From contig JAYVEB010000279.1 in the NCBI GenBank assembly GCA_043749095.1, positions 1 through 9,782 of the forward strand: a stretch of 9,782 bases of DNA, in the 5' to 3' direction. This stretch comes from PBB1 sp043749095 (GTDB lineage Bacteria; Pseudomonadota; Gammaproteobacteria; Burkholderiales; Burkholderiaceae_C). Position numbers and translations under genes: made by a program. Numbering within the stretch: the stretch's first letter is position 1; every line of letters starts with the position of its first letter. The notes under the pieces were generated by a model. It did no database searches. It was not told the origin of the DNA and worked only from the letters and a program-made list of their open reading frames with translations. Positions 1 through 7,679 of the stretch are shown here, piece after piece.

Positions 1-39
1 CACTCTCCGAGCTACTGCCGCAGTTTCCTCGCTCAGGTT

Positions 40-235
40 CAAACATGCGGTATAGCCACGCCTCGACCCTGTCGGGTCCTCGGCGGGAGTTCTTGTGCCG
101 GAGCCTCTGCCGTTCACCTTTGGCCGAAGCGTGGTCACCAAATGGCTGGTGTTCAGGGCCTCTTTTTGGTTACTTTTTCTGGCCCCGCAGAAAAAGTGAC
201 CCGCCTGCCGGGGCGGATTCCCGGCGCGCTGCCGC
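40..235. repeat. Probable dispersed non-coding repeat element downstream of fliK
   Basis: No convincing gene fills the 249 bases beyond the fliK stop. The stretch instead looks like an intergenic repeat: a GC-rich flank, a block ending in a T-rich motif, a long hairpin (listed separately) and a second GC-rich inverted pair (CCGCC and GGCGG around 200-216). Short reading frames cross it in several frames but lack ribosome binding sites and family resemblance. From memory, similar sequence built around a GGTTACTTTTTCTG / CAGAAAAAGTGACC palindrome recurs between genes in Burkholderiales and Xanthomonadales and is often mis-annotated as short hypothetical proteins. Only one copy is visible here, so both the repeat status and the boundaries are inference. 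Confidence 0.45.
168..201. other. Long perfect hairpin after fliK
   Basis: The arms ACTTTTTCTG (172-181) and CAGAAAAAGT (188-197) are perfect inverted repeats around a 6-base GCCCCG loop. GGT (168-170) pairs with ACC (199-201), and a T/G position (171/198) lies between, giving about 14 paired positions. The hairpin lies 49 bases past the fliK stop and could stabilise or end the fliK message. There is no T-run directly after the stem on either strand, so it is not a standard intrinsic terminator. It is the core of the presumed dispersed repeat. Confidence 0.8.
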
Positions 236-249
236 GCAAGGCAGAAACA

Positions 250-1638
250 TCAAGCGTACAGATCCAGCGCGGATCCAGCCCGCGGCCGCGCCGCAACGAT
301 CGACGCCACCGGGACGTCATCCGCCACGACAGAGCGATCTGTGCGACCGTTCTGGAACGACGCCTGACGCTCAGAGGCCTGCCGCTGGGCCTGCTCGGAA
401 ACACCGCCACCACTGAGTGTGAAGCCGGCGTCCTGCAGTGACGCGGCCAGTTCGGCCCAGCCGGCTTCGATGACCTGCCGGGTCTGGGCCCGATCGGCGC
501 CGAAATCGACACGGGCCTGGTCACCGTTCATCGTGATCTGCACCGACACCGGCCCCAGTTCAGCCGGGTTCAGGTGCAGCTCGGCCTTCGACAGCCCGCC
601 GCGCGCGAACACGCTGACCTGGGCGGCCAGGGCCTCGTGGAATCCGGGATCGCCGACGGCGGTGGACACCGTGGCAGTGGCCGCTGCCGGTCTGTCGACC
701 AATCGCGCGAGATGGGCCATGCCCTGACCGGCAATGGCTGAGCCGGCACCCGGCGGCAGTGCATCGAGTGCGGTGCTGGTCTTCGGTGCCTCATCGCTTT
801 TGCCGAAACCCGCTGCCAACGCCGCCAGATGGGCCAGCGCCGCATTCGGCAGGCCGCCAGAGATATCGGTGGCATCGATGGCGGCCTTCGGATCGCCAGC
901 TGCCGGGGCCTGTGCGGCCTGTCCGAGTCCGCGATCTTCGGTCGAGGTGGCGGCGATCGCTGAAGCAAAAGTCTTGTCGGCGCTCTTCACTCCGGCGCCG
1001 GGGTTTGCAGACGCCTCGATGCCCGCCGGGCCAGCGCCCGCCTTGCCGAGCGCGTCCAGCGTGGCCGCAGCCGGGCGCATCGGGTCGGCCGCGGCGTCGG
1101 CCGTGGCGGTGCCTGTCGGGACCTCTGGTGGTGTCGCGGCCGGAGTGGGAGGCATCCCCCCGGCCAGCAGCGATGCCAGATCGCTGGCACCGCCAACGGC
1201 CTGGGCCGGATGCGCATCGTCGTCTGTCGCGTCGGCAGTGTCGGTCGATTTGGCCGAGGCGTCAGCGTCGGCGGTGCGGTCTGGCGTCTTGTTCGTGGAA
1301 GCGCCTCGAGCCGCCGCGCCGGATCGAGCTGGCGTCGTCGATGCCCGGGGCTCAACGGCGTCTGCTGCCTTGCCGGCATTGTCATCAGGGTGCTTGGCGG
1401 CAGACCGCGCAGCGCGCGCCGGCGATGCCGGATTTGTCGCGGAACGGGCGTCGGGCGCAGGCGGCTGTTGCGCAGCAGCGGCTGCAGCGCGGCTGTGGGC
1501 CAAGTGCCTCGAGAAGGCCGCCTTGGTCGTCTCGTCCTTGGCCGTCGGCGCCTTGGCCGGGGTCATTGCCGATGCGGCCGGTGGCGGCGGTTTCAGGTTC
1601 ACCGCGTTCAGCGCCCGTGAGCTGTCGAGCGCGCTCAC
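250..1638 (-). CDS. fliK: Flagellar hook-length control protein FliK
   Basis: FliK is the secreted ruler that measures hook length and switches the export gate (with FlhB) from hook to filament substrates. The 462-residue product has the usual two-part form. Residues 1 to about 330 are low-complexity and rich in Ala, Pro, Asp and Thr, with little conserved sequence. About 334-415 is the conserved C-terminal hook-length domain, with its core motif LHLNPAELGPVSVQI near 354-368. A Gln/Arg-rich tail ends in LDLYA, typical of the family, so the 3' end looks intact. The GTG start is chosen because GGAGGG lies 7 bases upstream (1646-1651). The open frame continues upstream to 1809 inside fliJ, but that part has no good start signal. 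It is last in the fliF-K operon, 58 bases after fliJ. Confidence 0.9.
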   Translation of the reverse strand: MSALDSSRALNAVNLKPPPPAASAMTPAKAPTAKDETTKAAFSRHLAHSRAAAAAAQQPPAPDARSATNPASPARAARSAAKHPDDNAGKAADAVEPRASTTPARSGAAARGASTNKTPDRTADADASAKSTDTADATDDDAHPAQAVGGASDLASLLAGGMPPTPAATPPEVPTGTATADAAADPMRPAAATLDALGKAGAGPAGIEASANPGAGVKSADKTFASAIAATSTEDRGLGQAAQAPAAGDPKAAIDATDISGGLPNAALAHLAALAAGFGKSDEAPKTSTALDALPPGAGSAIAGQGMAHLARLVDRPAAATATVSTAVGDPGFHEALAAQVSVFARGGLSKAELHLNPAELGPVSVQITMNGDQARVDFGADRAQTRQVIEAGWAELAASLQDAGFTLSGGGVSEQAQRQASERQASFQNGRTDRSVVADDVPVASIVAARPRAGSALDLYA

Positions 1639-1700
1639 TGGACTGCCCTCCGCGTTGTGCGCTGCGGGATGAGCCCTGGGGAGCGGCCCGGCGCGCTCAT
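1635..1700 (-). other. 21-codon reading frame bridging fliJ and fliK (possible coupling ORF)
   Basis: An ATG overlaps the fliJ stop as ATGA (1697-1700). Its frame stays open for 21 codons and ends in a TGA that overlaps the fliK GTG start as GTGA (1635-1638). The peptide is basic and Pro/Arg-rich (begins MSAPGRSPG) and resembles nothing recognised. It may simply let terminating ribosomes pass from fliJ to fliK, or be chance. fliK also has its own good ribosome binding site inside this frame, which argues that the link is not essential. Confidence 0.25.
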
Positions 1701-2161
1701 GCTGCCCCCGCCAGGCCGGCGGCCGACTGATGCCAGGCGGCAAGGGACGCGAATTCGTCACAGGCTTTCTGCTCGCGACGCTGCGCGGCGGTGTGCGCTT
1801 CGGCGACACGGCGCTCGATCAGCTTGCGCACCGAGGCGACACGCATCTCGCCGTCGCGCAACGCGAGGCGGGCGTGGTCGAGTTCGGCTTCGGCCTGTGC
1901 AGCAACAGCGCGCTGCTGCTCCACCGCCTGTGTCAGGCGCTCCATGAAGCCGCGGTAGCAGTTGACCAGCTCCATCCGGCCATCGGTGCGGAATTGATGC
2001 GCCCAGCGCTTCTCGTATTCACGGCGGTAGGTCAGCAACTGCTCCGCCTGGGTGGCGGCCGTCTGCTGCGCCTGTGCAGCACGTTGGCAGGTCAGGGCCA
2101 GGTCATCGCGCTCGCGCTCGACCTGGCCCAGCAGGGTCATCAGGGGTTGCAGGATGCTCAT
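1697..2161 (-). CDS. fliJ: Flagellar export protein FliJ
   Basis: FliJ is the small coiled-coil stalk of the export ATPase. It inserts into the FliI hexamer, contacts FlhA, and recycles empty chaperones. The 154-residue product is nearly all predicted helix, rich in Gln, Ala, Glu and Arg, with heptad-like spacing over about 12-45 and 70-135. The central stretch YRREYEKRWAHQF (45-57) and the GFMERL region (71-76) are typical of FliJ. Length is close to the family norm of about 147. The ATG at 2161 is preferred because GAGG (2170-2173) lies 8 bases upstream; a TTG two codons earlier (2167) is the alternative. It follows fliI by 29 bases and its stop overlaps a small ATGA-coupled frame leading to fliK. 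Confidence 0.88.
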   Translation of the reverse strand: MSILQPLMTLLGQVERERDDLALTCQRAAQAQQTAATQAEQLLTYRREYEKRWAHQFRTDGRMELVNCYRGFMERLTQAVEQQRAVAAQAEAELDHARLALRDGEMRVASVRKLIERRVAEAHTAAQRREQKACDEFASLAAWHQSAAGLAGAA

Positions 2162-2190
2162 CGTCAATGCCTCGGGTCAGAGGGAGAAAG

Positions 2191-3660
2191 TCAGCTGGAC
2201 ACCACCGCGCGCAGCCACTCGACACTGCTGTCGAGGGTGGCCGGCTGGTGCATGTCCTGCTGCAGGAACTGGGTCATTGGCGCGTGCAGGCGCACTGCGC
2301 TGTCGAGTTCAGCGTCGTGGCCGGGCGCGTAGGCGCCGAGCTGGATCAGGTCGCGCGCCTTCTGGTGCTTCGAGTGCAACTGCCGGAAGCGCCGCGCCGA
2401 TTCGACGTGGGCCACTGGCGCCACATTCGTCATCACGCGCGAGATCGAGCGTTCGATGTCGATGGCCGGGTAATGGCCCGCTTCAGCCAGTTCGCGCGAC
2501 AGCACGATGTGGCCATCGAGGATGCCGCGCGCCGCATCGGCGATCGGGTCCTGCGGGTCGTCGCCTTCGGTCAGCACGGTGTAGATCGCGGTGATCGAGC
2601 CGCTGCCGGCCGTGCCGTTGCCGCTGCGCTCGACCAGCTGAGGAAGTTTGGCAAAGCAACTGGGTGGATAGCCCTTGGTAGCCGGCGGCTCACCGATGGC
2701 CAGCGCGATCTCGCGCTGCGCCATCGCATAGCGGGTCAGCGAGTCCATCAGCAGCAGCACATGCTGGCCGCGGTCGCGGAAATGTTCGGCCACCGCGGTG
2801 GCGTAATTGGCGCCCTGCATGCGCGTGAGCGGCGGTGCATCGGCCGGTGCAGCCACCACCACCGAGCGCGCCAGGCCGTCAGCGCCGAGGATGTCCTCGA
2901 TGAATTCCTTGACCTCGCGGCCACGTTCGCCGATCAGCCCGACAACGATCACATCGGCCTCGGTGTAGCGGGCCATCATGCCCATCAGCACCGACTTGCC
3001 GACGCCGGTGCCAGCGAACAGGCCCAGGCGCTGGCCACGGCCCACGGTGAGCATCGCGTTGATCGAGCGCACGCCGGTATCGAGCGGCGTGCGCACCGGG
3101 TCGCGGTCCATCGCGTTGATCGCGCGGCGCACCAGCGGCGCGTTGTGCACATCGACCAGCGGGCCCTTGCGGTCCATCGGCTGGCCATGCGAATCGACGA
3201 CGCGGCCGAGCAGGCCGTCACCGACCGGCAGGTGCAGCGTGCGATCCAGGCTGCGTCGCCACGGGTGGCGCGGCGCGCCCAGCTGCAATGGCACCGTCGG
3301 CGATGTTTTCGGCACCACCCGGGCGCCGCTGGCCAGGCCGTGAACATCGCCAGTGGGCATCAGGTAGGTGCGGTCGCCAGAGAAGCCGACCACCTCGGCA
3401 GGCACCGGCGGCTGGCCCGCCATGCGCACCTCGCACACCGAGCCGACCGGCTCGCGGATGCCGGCAGCCTCCAGCACCAGGCCGGCCACGCGCACCAGCA
3501 TGCCCTGGGTCTCGAGCGCCACCGGATCGGCGGCGAACATCTGCAGGGTCTCGAGGTAGCGTGTCCAGTCGTCGGCGCGACCGCTGGCACTCGCCTGTGC
3601 CTTCTGGGCACTGAGGGCCGCGCGTTGCAGCGCGTCGTTTTCGAGCGGGCTGTTGATCAT
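2191..3660 (-). CDS. fliI: Flagellum-specific export ATPase FliI
   Basis: FliI is the cytoplasmic ATPase of the flagellar type III export system, related to the F1 beta subunit, and helps deliver substrate-chaperone complexes to the FlhA/FlhB gate. The 489-residue product has an N-terminal beta-barrel region (about 50-120), then the RecA-like core: Walker A AGTGVGKS (216-223), the GER motif with the presumed catalytic Glu at 245, Walker B LLLMDS (302-307), and the alpha/beta ATPase signature PAIDIERSIS (398-407). All key residues are present. The C-terminal helical region ends in SSVEWLRAV. The ATG overlaps the fliH stop as ATGA, with GAGGA (3667-3671) 6 bases upstream. It is slightly longer than enterobacterial FliI (about 457) because of N-terminal residues. 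Confidence 0.97.
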   Translation of the reverse strand: MINSPLENDALQRAALSAQKAQASASGRADDWTRYLETLQMFAADPVALETQGMLVRVAGLVLEAAGIREPVGSVCEVRMAGQPPVPAEVVGFSGDRTYLMPTGDVHGLASGARVVPKTSPTVPLQLGAPRHPWRRSLDRTLHLPVGDGLLGRVVDSHGQPMDRKGPLVDVHNAPLVRRAINAMDRDPVRTPLDTGVRSINAMLTVGRGQRLGLFAGTGVGKSVLMGMMARYTEADVIVVGLIGERGREVKEFIEDILGADGLARSVVVAAPADAPPLTRMQGANYATAVAEHFRDRGQHVLLLMDSLTRYAMAQREIALAIGEPPATKGYPPSCFAKLPQLVERSGNGTAGSGSITAIYTVLTEGDDPQDPIADAARGILDGHIVLSRELAEAGHYPAIDIERSISRVMTNVAPVAHVESARRFRQLHSKHQKARDLIQLGAYAPGHDAELDSAVRLHAPMTQFLQQDMHQPATLDSSVEWLRAVVSS

Positions 3661-4424
3661 CGTGTGTCCTCGTCGGGTTCGGCAACCGCGGGCATGGCGA
3701 GCTCGGCGTCAGTCCACTCGGTGTCGGACCCGAGTGCAGCCGAGGCCCGGCGCCAGCGCGCGGCCACCGACCCATCGATGCTGGCGATGTCGCTGTCGAC
3801 ACGGCAGCCGCCGCGCGCGATGCTGGCGTCGGGGATCAGCCGCGCTCCCCGTGCCTGCAAAACCTCAGCGGCCCCCTGCGCGACGAGCGGCTGGTCATCG
3901 GGATGCACACGCACGGTGATGTGGCGGGCGCTCAGCAGCAGCGCCTCGACGGCTTCCTGTGCCACCGCGGCCACCAGCTCCGGGCGCACTGCCAGTTCGC
4001 TGCGCAGGACCTGGCGCGCCATCGAGGTCGCGCACACCGCGATCGCCTGTGCCAGCTGTAGCTGCAGGCCGTCGAGCTGGGCGCCATGCGATTCCACCAG
4101 GCGACCGAGCTGCGCAGTGATCTGCGCGGCATAGCTCTGCTTGAAACCTTCAAGCGCGGCGAGCCCGTCACGGTAGCCATCCTGGTAGCCGCTCTGCCGC
4201 GCCGCCCGCAGTTGCGCGGCCAGTTGCTCGGCGACCGACAGCGTCGGCACCTCGGGCGCTGCCGTCGGCATGCCGGCCGTGGCCTGCGGATCGGTGTCCG
4301 ACAGCGCGCTCGGGTTCCACGCCTCGAAAGAGCTGAGCTCTTCACGCGGGATGAACCGCGCGTAGGCCGAGGCCTTGCCACCCCCCTCGGGCGGTGGCAC
4401 GTTCTTGAACTTAGAGGAAGTCAT
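3657..4424 (-). CDS. fliH: Flagellar assembly protein FliH, negative regulator of FliI
   Basis: FliH dimers bind FliI, restrain its ATPase activity and anchor it to the C-ring via FliN and to FlhA. The 255-residue product starts with MTSSKFKNV and carries a FIPREELSSFEAWNP stretch (24-38), typical of the FliH N-terminus. A Pro/Ala linker leads to a short GxxxGxxxG helix (G79, G83, G87), the family's hallmark. The C-terminal half (about 100-235) resembles the peripheral stalk proteins of ATP synthase and includes RGGCRVDSDIASIDGS. The ATG at 4424 lies inside the end of fliG (14-base overlap), implying translational coupling; a GTG at 4436 is an alternative start. The stop overlaps the fliI start by 4 bases. 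Confidence 0.92.
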   Translation of the reverse strand: MTSSKFKNVPPPEGGGKASAYARFIPREELSSFEAWNPSALSDTDPQATAGMPTAAPEVPTLSVAEQLAAQLRAARQSGYQDGYRDGLAALEGFKQSYAAQITAQLGRLVESHGAQLDGLQLQLAQAIAVCATSMARQVLRSELAVRPELVAAVAQEAVEALLLSARHITVRVHPDDQPLVAQGAAEVLQARGARLIPDASIARGGCRVDSDIASIDGSVAARWRRASAALGSDTEWTDAELAMPAVAEPDEDTR

Positions 4425-5424
4425 CGTCGCTGCCACTGCTCAACTGGATCTGACCTTCGTCGGCCAGGCGGCGGACGATCTTCAGCAGCTCCTTCTGCTC
4501 GCTCTCGACTTCGCTGACCCGTACCGGGCCGCGCGAGTCGAGGTCTTCGCGCAGCGTTTCTGCCGCGCGCGTGGACATGTTGCGGAAAATCTTCTCGCGC
4601 ATCTCCGGCGTCGCGCCCTTCAGCGCGATGACCAGCGACTCGCTCTGGACTTCCTTCATCAGCGTCTGGATCGCCTTGTCGTCGAGCTTCTCGAGGTCGT
4701 CGAAGGTGAACATGTTGTCCATGATCTTCTGCGCCAGCTCGTTGTCAGCTTCGCGGATGTAGTCGAGCACTGCGGTCTCGATGCTGCCGCCCATCATGTT
4801 GATGATCTCGGCCGCAGGCTTCACACCGCCGAGCGAGGTCTTGCGCATCTTGTCGCCGCCGGCCAGCACCTTGCTCATCACATCGTTGAGGTCCTTCAGG
4901 GCCGACGGTTGGATGCCATCGAGCGTCGCAATGCGCACCAGCACCTCGTTGCGCTGGCGCTCGGTGAACAGCTTCAGCACTGACGACGACTGGTCGGGGT
5001 CGAGGTGCACGAGGATCGCCGCGACGATCTGCGGATGCTCGTTGCGCAGCAACTCGGACACCGACTGCGGGTCCATCCATTTCAGGCTCTCGATGCCCGA
5101 GATGTCGCTGCCTTGCAGGATGCGGTCGATCAGCAGATTGGCCTTGTCGTCGCCGAGCGCACGGCGCAGCACGCTCTTCACGTATTCGTCGTTGTCGGCG
5201 ACCAGCATGCTCTGCTCACCGGCCAGTTCCGAGAATTTCACCAGCACGCCTTCGACGCGATCGTGGGTGACCGCCTTCATCTTGGCAATGGTCTCGCCCA
5301 GCGCCTGCACCTCCTTCGGTGCCAGGTGCTTGAACACCTCGGCGGCCTCTTCCTCGCCGAGCGACATCAGCAGGATGGCGGCATTCTCCAGACCTTCTTC
5401 GGGTGTGTCGGCGCTCATCGTCAT
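4411..5424 (-). CDS. fliG: Flagellar motor switch protein FliG
   Basis: FliG links the MS ring (FliF) to the C-ring (FliM, FliN) and is the rotor protein that engages the stator. The 337-residue product has all three domains: the N-terminal FliF-binding part (AAILLMSLGEEEAAEVFKHL, 15-34), the middle domain with the EHPQ motif (129-132) and the MMGG hinge (210-213), and the C-terminal domain with MFTFDDL (238-244). Its torque helix has conserved charges at K269, R286, E293, D294 and R302; Glu replaces the first Asp of the enterobacterial RDDL motif. The start is uncertain. ATG 5424 gives a typical length, ATG 5418 is two codons shorter, and a GTG at 5460 has an AGGCGG sequence 8 bases upstream and adjoins the tandem fliF stops. 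Confidence 0.96.
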   Translation of the reverse strand: MTMSADTPEEGLENAAILLMSLGEEEAAEVFKHLAPKEVQALGETIAKMKAVTHDRVEGVLVKFSELAGEQSMLVADNDEYVKSVLRRALGDDKANLLIDRILQGSDISGIESLKWMDPQSVSELLRNEHPQIVAAILVHLDPDQSSSVLKLFTERQRNEVLVRIATLDGIQPSALKDLNDVMSKVLAGGDKMRKTSLGGVKPAAEIINMMGGSIETAVLDYIREADNELAQKIMDNMFTFDDLEKLDDKAIQTLMKEVQSESLVIALKGATPEMREKIFRNMSTRAAETLREDLDSRGPVRVSEVESEQKELLKIVRRLADEGQIQLSSGSDDDFL

Positions 5425-5463
5425 GTCATCCGTGGCCGATGCAGGGAAAGGCGCGTGCACTCA

Positions 5464-7140
5464 TCACGCCGCCTGGCCATTGACCCAGCCGCGCACGATG
5501 TGCGCCACCGCTGCCGGGTTTTCCTTCGCCAGCGAGCGCGCGGCATCGAGCCGGGACGTGTCACGCGGCGCTTCCAGCACCTGCATGCGCGGCACCGGCA
5601 TTCCGGGCAGCGATTCGGCGTCGCCGACGCTGGCGTCGATCGCGCTGCCGGGTGGCGGCACCGTGGACGTCAGCGCGGCCTTCAGGCCCGGCTTGATCAT
5701 TCCGAAGAACACCAGCAGCACGACCAGCGACAGCCCGGCGGGCACGGCGGCCGCACGCAGCATGTCGAGGATCTCGGGCTCCTTCCAGATCGGGGTGTCG
5801 GCCACCGTCACCGGCTCGACCTTGAACGGCGCGTTGATAACGCGGACCGAGTCACCGCGCTCCTTGTTGAAGCCGATGCTTTCCTGCACCAGCGCGGTCA
5901 GCTTTTCGATCTCTTCTGGCGCCAAGGGCACCTGCGTGACCTTGCCCTTCGGATCGGTGACGGTGCGGTTGTTGACGACGACGGCCGCGTTCAACCGCTT
6001 GACGGTACCGGTCGCGTTGCGGGTGACGCGCACGGTCTCGTCGACCTCGTAGTTCTTCACCGCTTCGCGGCGGCTGTTGCCACCGGCGCCGCCCGCTTGC
6101 GCGGTCTGCAAAGGAACGGCGGCACCAGTGAGCGGTGCAGCAGCCGGCAGCGGCGGCTGGTTGCTGGCGGCACCCGGCACACCCGACGGCGTCGCCGGAT
6201 TGCTGCCCGACTGCTCGGTCGTCTGCTCGCTGCGCACAGTGACTTCGGCGCTCGCGCCCTGGTTCGGCTTGAAGAGCTTTTCGGTCGATTCGATCTGCGC
6301 GAAATCGATGTCGGCGGTCACGTTGGCGCGCAGATTGGCGCGGCCGACCACCGGCTCCAGCAGCTCGGCAATGCGCTTGGTGTAGCCCTGCTCGATCTGC
6401 GCGATGTACTGCAACTGCTGCGCGTCGAGACCGGCCTGCGCGTCGGTGTCGGGCGGCGACGAGATCAGCGCGCCGGTCTGGTCGAGCACACTGACCGCTT
6501 TCGGGCTCATCTCGGGCACGCTGCTGGACACCAGGTGCACGATGCCGGCCACCTGGCCGCGGTCCAGCGTGCGACCGGCGTGCAGCGTCAGCACCACCGA
6601 GGCGCTGGGCTTTTGCTGCTCACGGAAGAAGCCGTTCTGGTTCGGCAGCGCCAGGTGCACCCTCGCGCTTTCGACGGCGGCCAGCGAAGTGATCGAGCGG
6701 CTCAGTTCGCCTTCGAGGCCGCGCTGGAAGGTCAGCCGTTCCTGGAACTGCGTCTGCCCGAAGCGTGCGCCGTCCATCAGCTCGAAGCCGCCCACCGAGG
6801 CCTTCGGCAGGCCGGCCGACGCCAGCTTCAGCCGGGCGTCGTGGACCATCGAGGCCGGCACCAGGATCGCATTGCCGCCGTCGGAGTGACGGTACGGAAT
6901 GTTCATCTGCGACAGCTGCGCGATGATCGCGCCGCCGTCTTTGTCGGACAGGTTAGCGTAAAGCACATTGTAGTCGCCTTGACTGCTCCACAGGAGCAAG
7001 GCCAGTACGACGCCGGCCAGCACGACAGCACCTGCACCGAGGTTGAATTTGCTTTTCGGCGGCAGGGCCGCGAGGCGGGCGCCGAAGCCGGGGGCGGCAT
7101 TCAGGGCACCGGGTGACTTCAGAGTGACAGCGTTGTCCAT
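5464..7140 (-). CDS. fliF: Flagellar MS-ring protein FliF
   Basis: FliF forms the inner-membrane MS ring, the base on which rod, C-ring and export gate assemble. The 558-residue product matches the family length. It has a membrane segment at about 34-51, a periplasmic part with ring-building motifs (LYANLSDKDGGAIIAQL from about 60; the SARVHLALP region; RTLDRGQVAGIVHLVSSSVP), a Gly/Ala/Pro-rich spacer, a second membrane segment at about 463-481, and a cytoplasmic C-terminal tail (RSLAKENPAAVAHIVRGWV) that binds FliG. The ATG at 7140 has only a weak GAG-type ribosome binding site. The gene ends in two consecutive in-frame TGA codons (5461-5466). It leads the fliF-G-H-I-J-K operon and is divergent from fliE. 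Confidence 0.97.
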   Translation of the reverse strand: MDNAVTLKSPGALNAAPGFGARLAALPPKSKFNLGAGAVVLAGVVLALLLWSSQGDYNVLYANLSDKDGGAIIAQLSQMNIPYRHSDGGNAILVPASMVHDARLKLASAGLPKASVGGFELMDGARFGQTQFQERLTFQRGLEGELSRSITSLAAVESARVHLALPNQNGFFREQQKPSASVVLTLHAGRTLDRGQVAGIVHLVSSSVPEMSPKAVSVLDQTGALISSPPDTDAQAGLDAQQLQYIAQIEQGYTKRIAELLEPVVGRANLRANVTADIDFAQIESTEKLFKPNQGASAEVTVRSEQTTEQSGSNPATPSGVPGAASNQPPLPAAAPLTGAAVPLQTAQAGGAGGNSRREAVKNYEVDETVRVTRNATGTVKRLNAAVVVNNRTVTDPKGKVTQVPLAPEEIEKLTALVQESIGFNKERGDSVRVINAPFKVEPVTVADTPIWKEPEILDMLRAAAVPAGLSLVVLLVFFGMIKPGLKAALTSTVPPPGSAIDASVGDAESLPGMPVPRMQVLEAPRDTSRLDAARSLAKENPAAVAHIVRGWVNGQAA

Positions 7141-7355
7141 CGTTCTCGTTCAGTGCGTATGCAAGGCCGAAAGCACCGGCCGATGGAAGCCATTATTCGA
7201 ATGCCAGCGCGCTTCCCAAGGACAGAGAAGCGAAGCAAACCCACGCCAGTTCGCCCCATCGTGGCGCACTCGTCTGGCTACGATGGCAAACATCAAAACC
7301 TGCCGCCTATGCGCCGAATCGAGGCGCAGGCCACGGCAGATTTCAGGGGTTCGCG
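7141..7355. promoter_or_regulatory. Divergent fliF/fliE intergenic regulatory region
   Basis: This 215-base stretch must hold the promoters for both the fliF operon (minus) and fliE (plus). No strong sigma-28 or sigma-54 match is seen; the closest are listed among the rejected items. Two inverted repeats are visible: CATCGTGGC (7257-7265) with GCTACGATG (7277-7285), one mismatch, 11-base centre; and CGCTTC (7210-7215) with GAAGCG (7227-7232), also an 11-base centre. An ATTCGAAT palindrome lies at 7195-7202. A flagellar master regulator such as FlhDC would be expected to act here by analogy with other Burkholderiales, but no clear binding site can be claimed. Confidence 0.5.
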
Positions 7356-7679
7356 ATGAATGTCACGCTCAAGCCATTCGACTTTGCCCAGGCGGTAGCG
7401 CGCGCCGGCCTGAACACGCAAGGACAGCCGCTGGGCGAGGCCGCAGCGGCCGCAGGCGGTGGCTTTCAGGCGGCGCTGACACAGGCACTGGGCGCAGTCA
7501 GCAACAAGCAGGGGGAAGCGGGGCGGTTGCAGCGCGAGGTGCAACTCGACAACCCGAACGTCAGCATCGAAGAGACGATGGTCGCGATGCAGAAGGCACA
7601 AATCGGCTTCCAGGCGACGATCCAGGTGCGCAACAAGCTCGTGCAGGCTTACAGCGACGTCATGAACATGCAGGTGTGA
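7356..7679 (+). CDS. fliE: Flagellar hook-basal body protein FliE
   Basis: FliE is the small adaptor that joins the MS ring to the proximal rod and is the first axial protein exported. The 107-residue product matches the family length of about 104. The N-terminal part is Ala/Gly-rich and variable. The conserved C-terminal helix contains SIEETMVAMQKAQIGFQ (70-86) followed by VRNKLVQAYSDVMNMQV, the FliE signature. AGGGG (7345-7349) lies 6 bases before the ATG. It is the only plus-strand gene here and is transcribed alone, away from fliF. Its stop codon sits in one arm of an inverted repeat shared with the stop of the convergent small gene. Confidence 0.96.
   Translation: MNVTLKPFDFAQAVARAGLNTQGQPLGEAAAAAGGGFQAALTQALGAVSNKQGEAGRLQREVQLDNPNVSIEETMVAMQKAQIGFQATIQVRNKLVQAYSDVMNMQV

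Noticed and set aside
142..441. Plus-strand frame of 99 codons running through the hairpin after fliK
   Set aside because: It translates the palindrome and then the antisense of fliK; no ribosome binding site. Such frames are typical false calls on this kind of repeat.
734..1730. Plus-strand frames of 312 and 323 codons opposite fliK
   Set aside because: They mirror the low-complexity Ala/Pro region of fliK and show only Ala/Ser or Arg/Pro runs.
2074..4134. A plus-strand open frame of 686 codons opposite fliI and fliH
   Set aside because: It is antisense to well-recognised genes, its product is Arg/His/Ala-rich without a family match, and it arises from the strong GC bias at third codon positions. 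No fitting ribosome binding site or promoter.
5005..7116. A plus-strand open frame of 703 codons opposite fliF and fliG
   Set aside because: Same cause as above: a mirror frame of two certain genes in high-GC DNA, with His/Arg/Gln-rich composition.
7160..7186. Possible sigma-28 box for fliE (TGCA-N15-GCCGATGG)
   Set aside because: The -35 matches poorly and fliE is normally not a late gene; much weaker than the two accepted boxes.
7235..7248. Minus-strand sigma-54-like sequence TGGCGTGGGTTTGC before fliF
   Set aside because: The GG and GC elements are separated by 9 bases instead of the required 10, so it should not bind sigma-54 well.
7282..7320. FlhDC-like half sites in the fliE leader (GATGGCAAACATCAAA and GCCTATGCGCCGAATC)
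   Set aside because: The second half is a weak match and the spacer is 7 bases rather than the usual 10-12.
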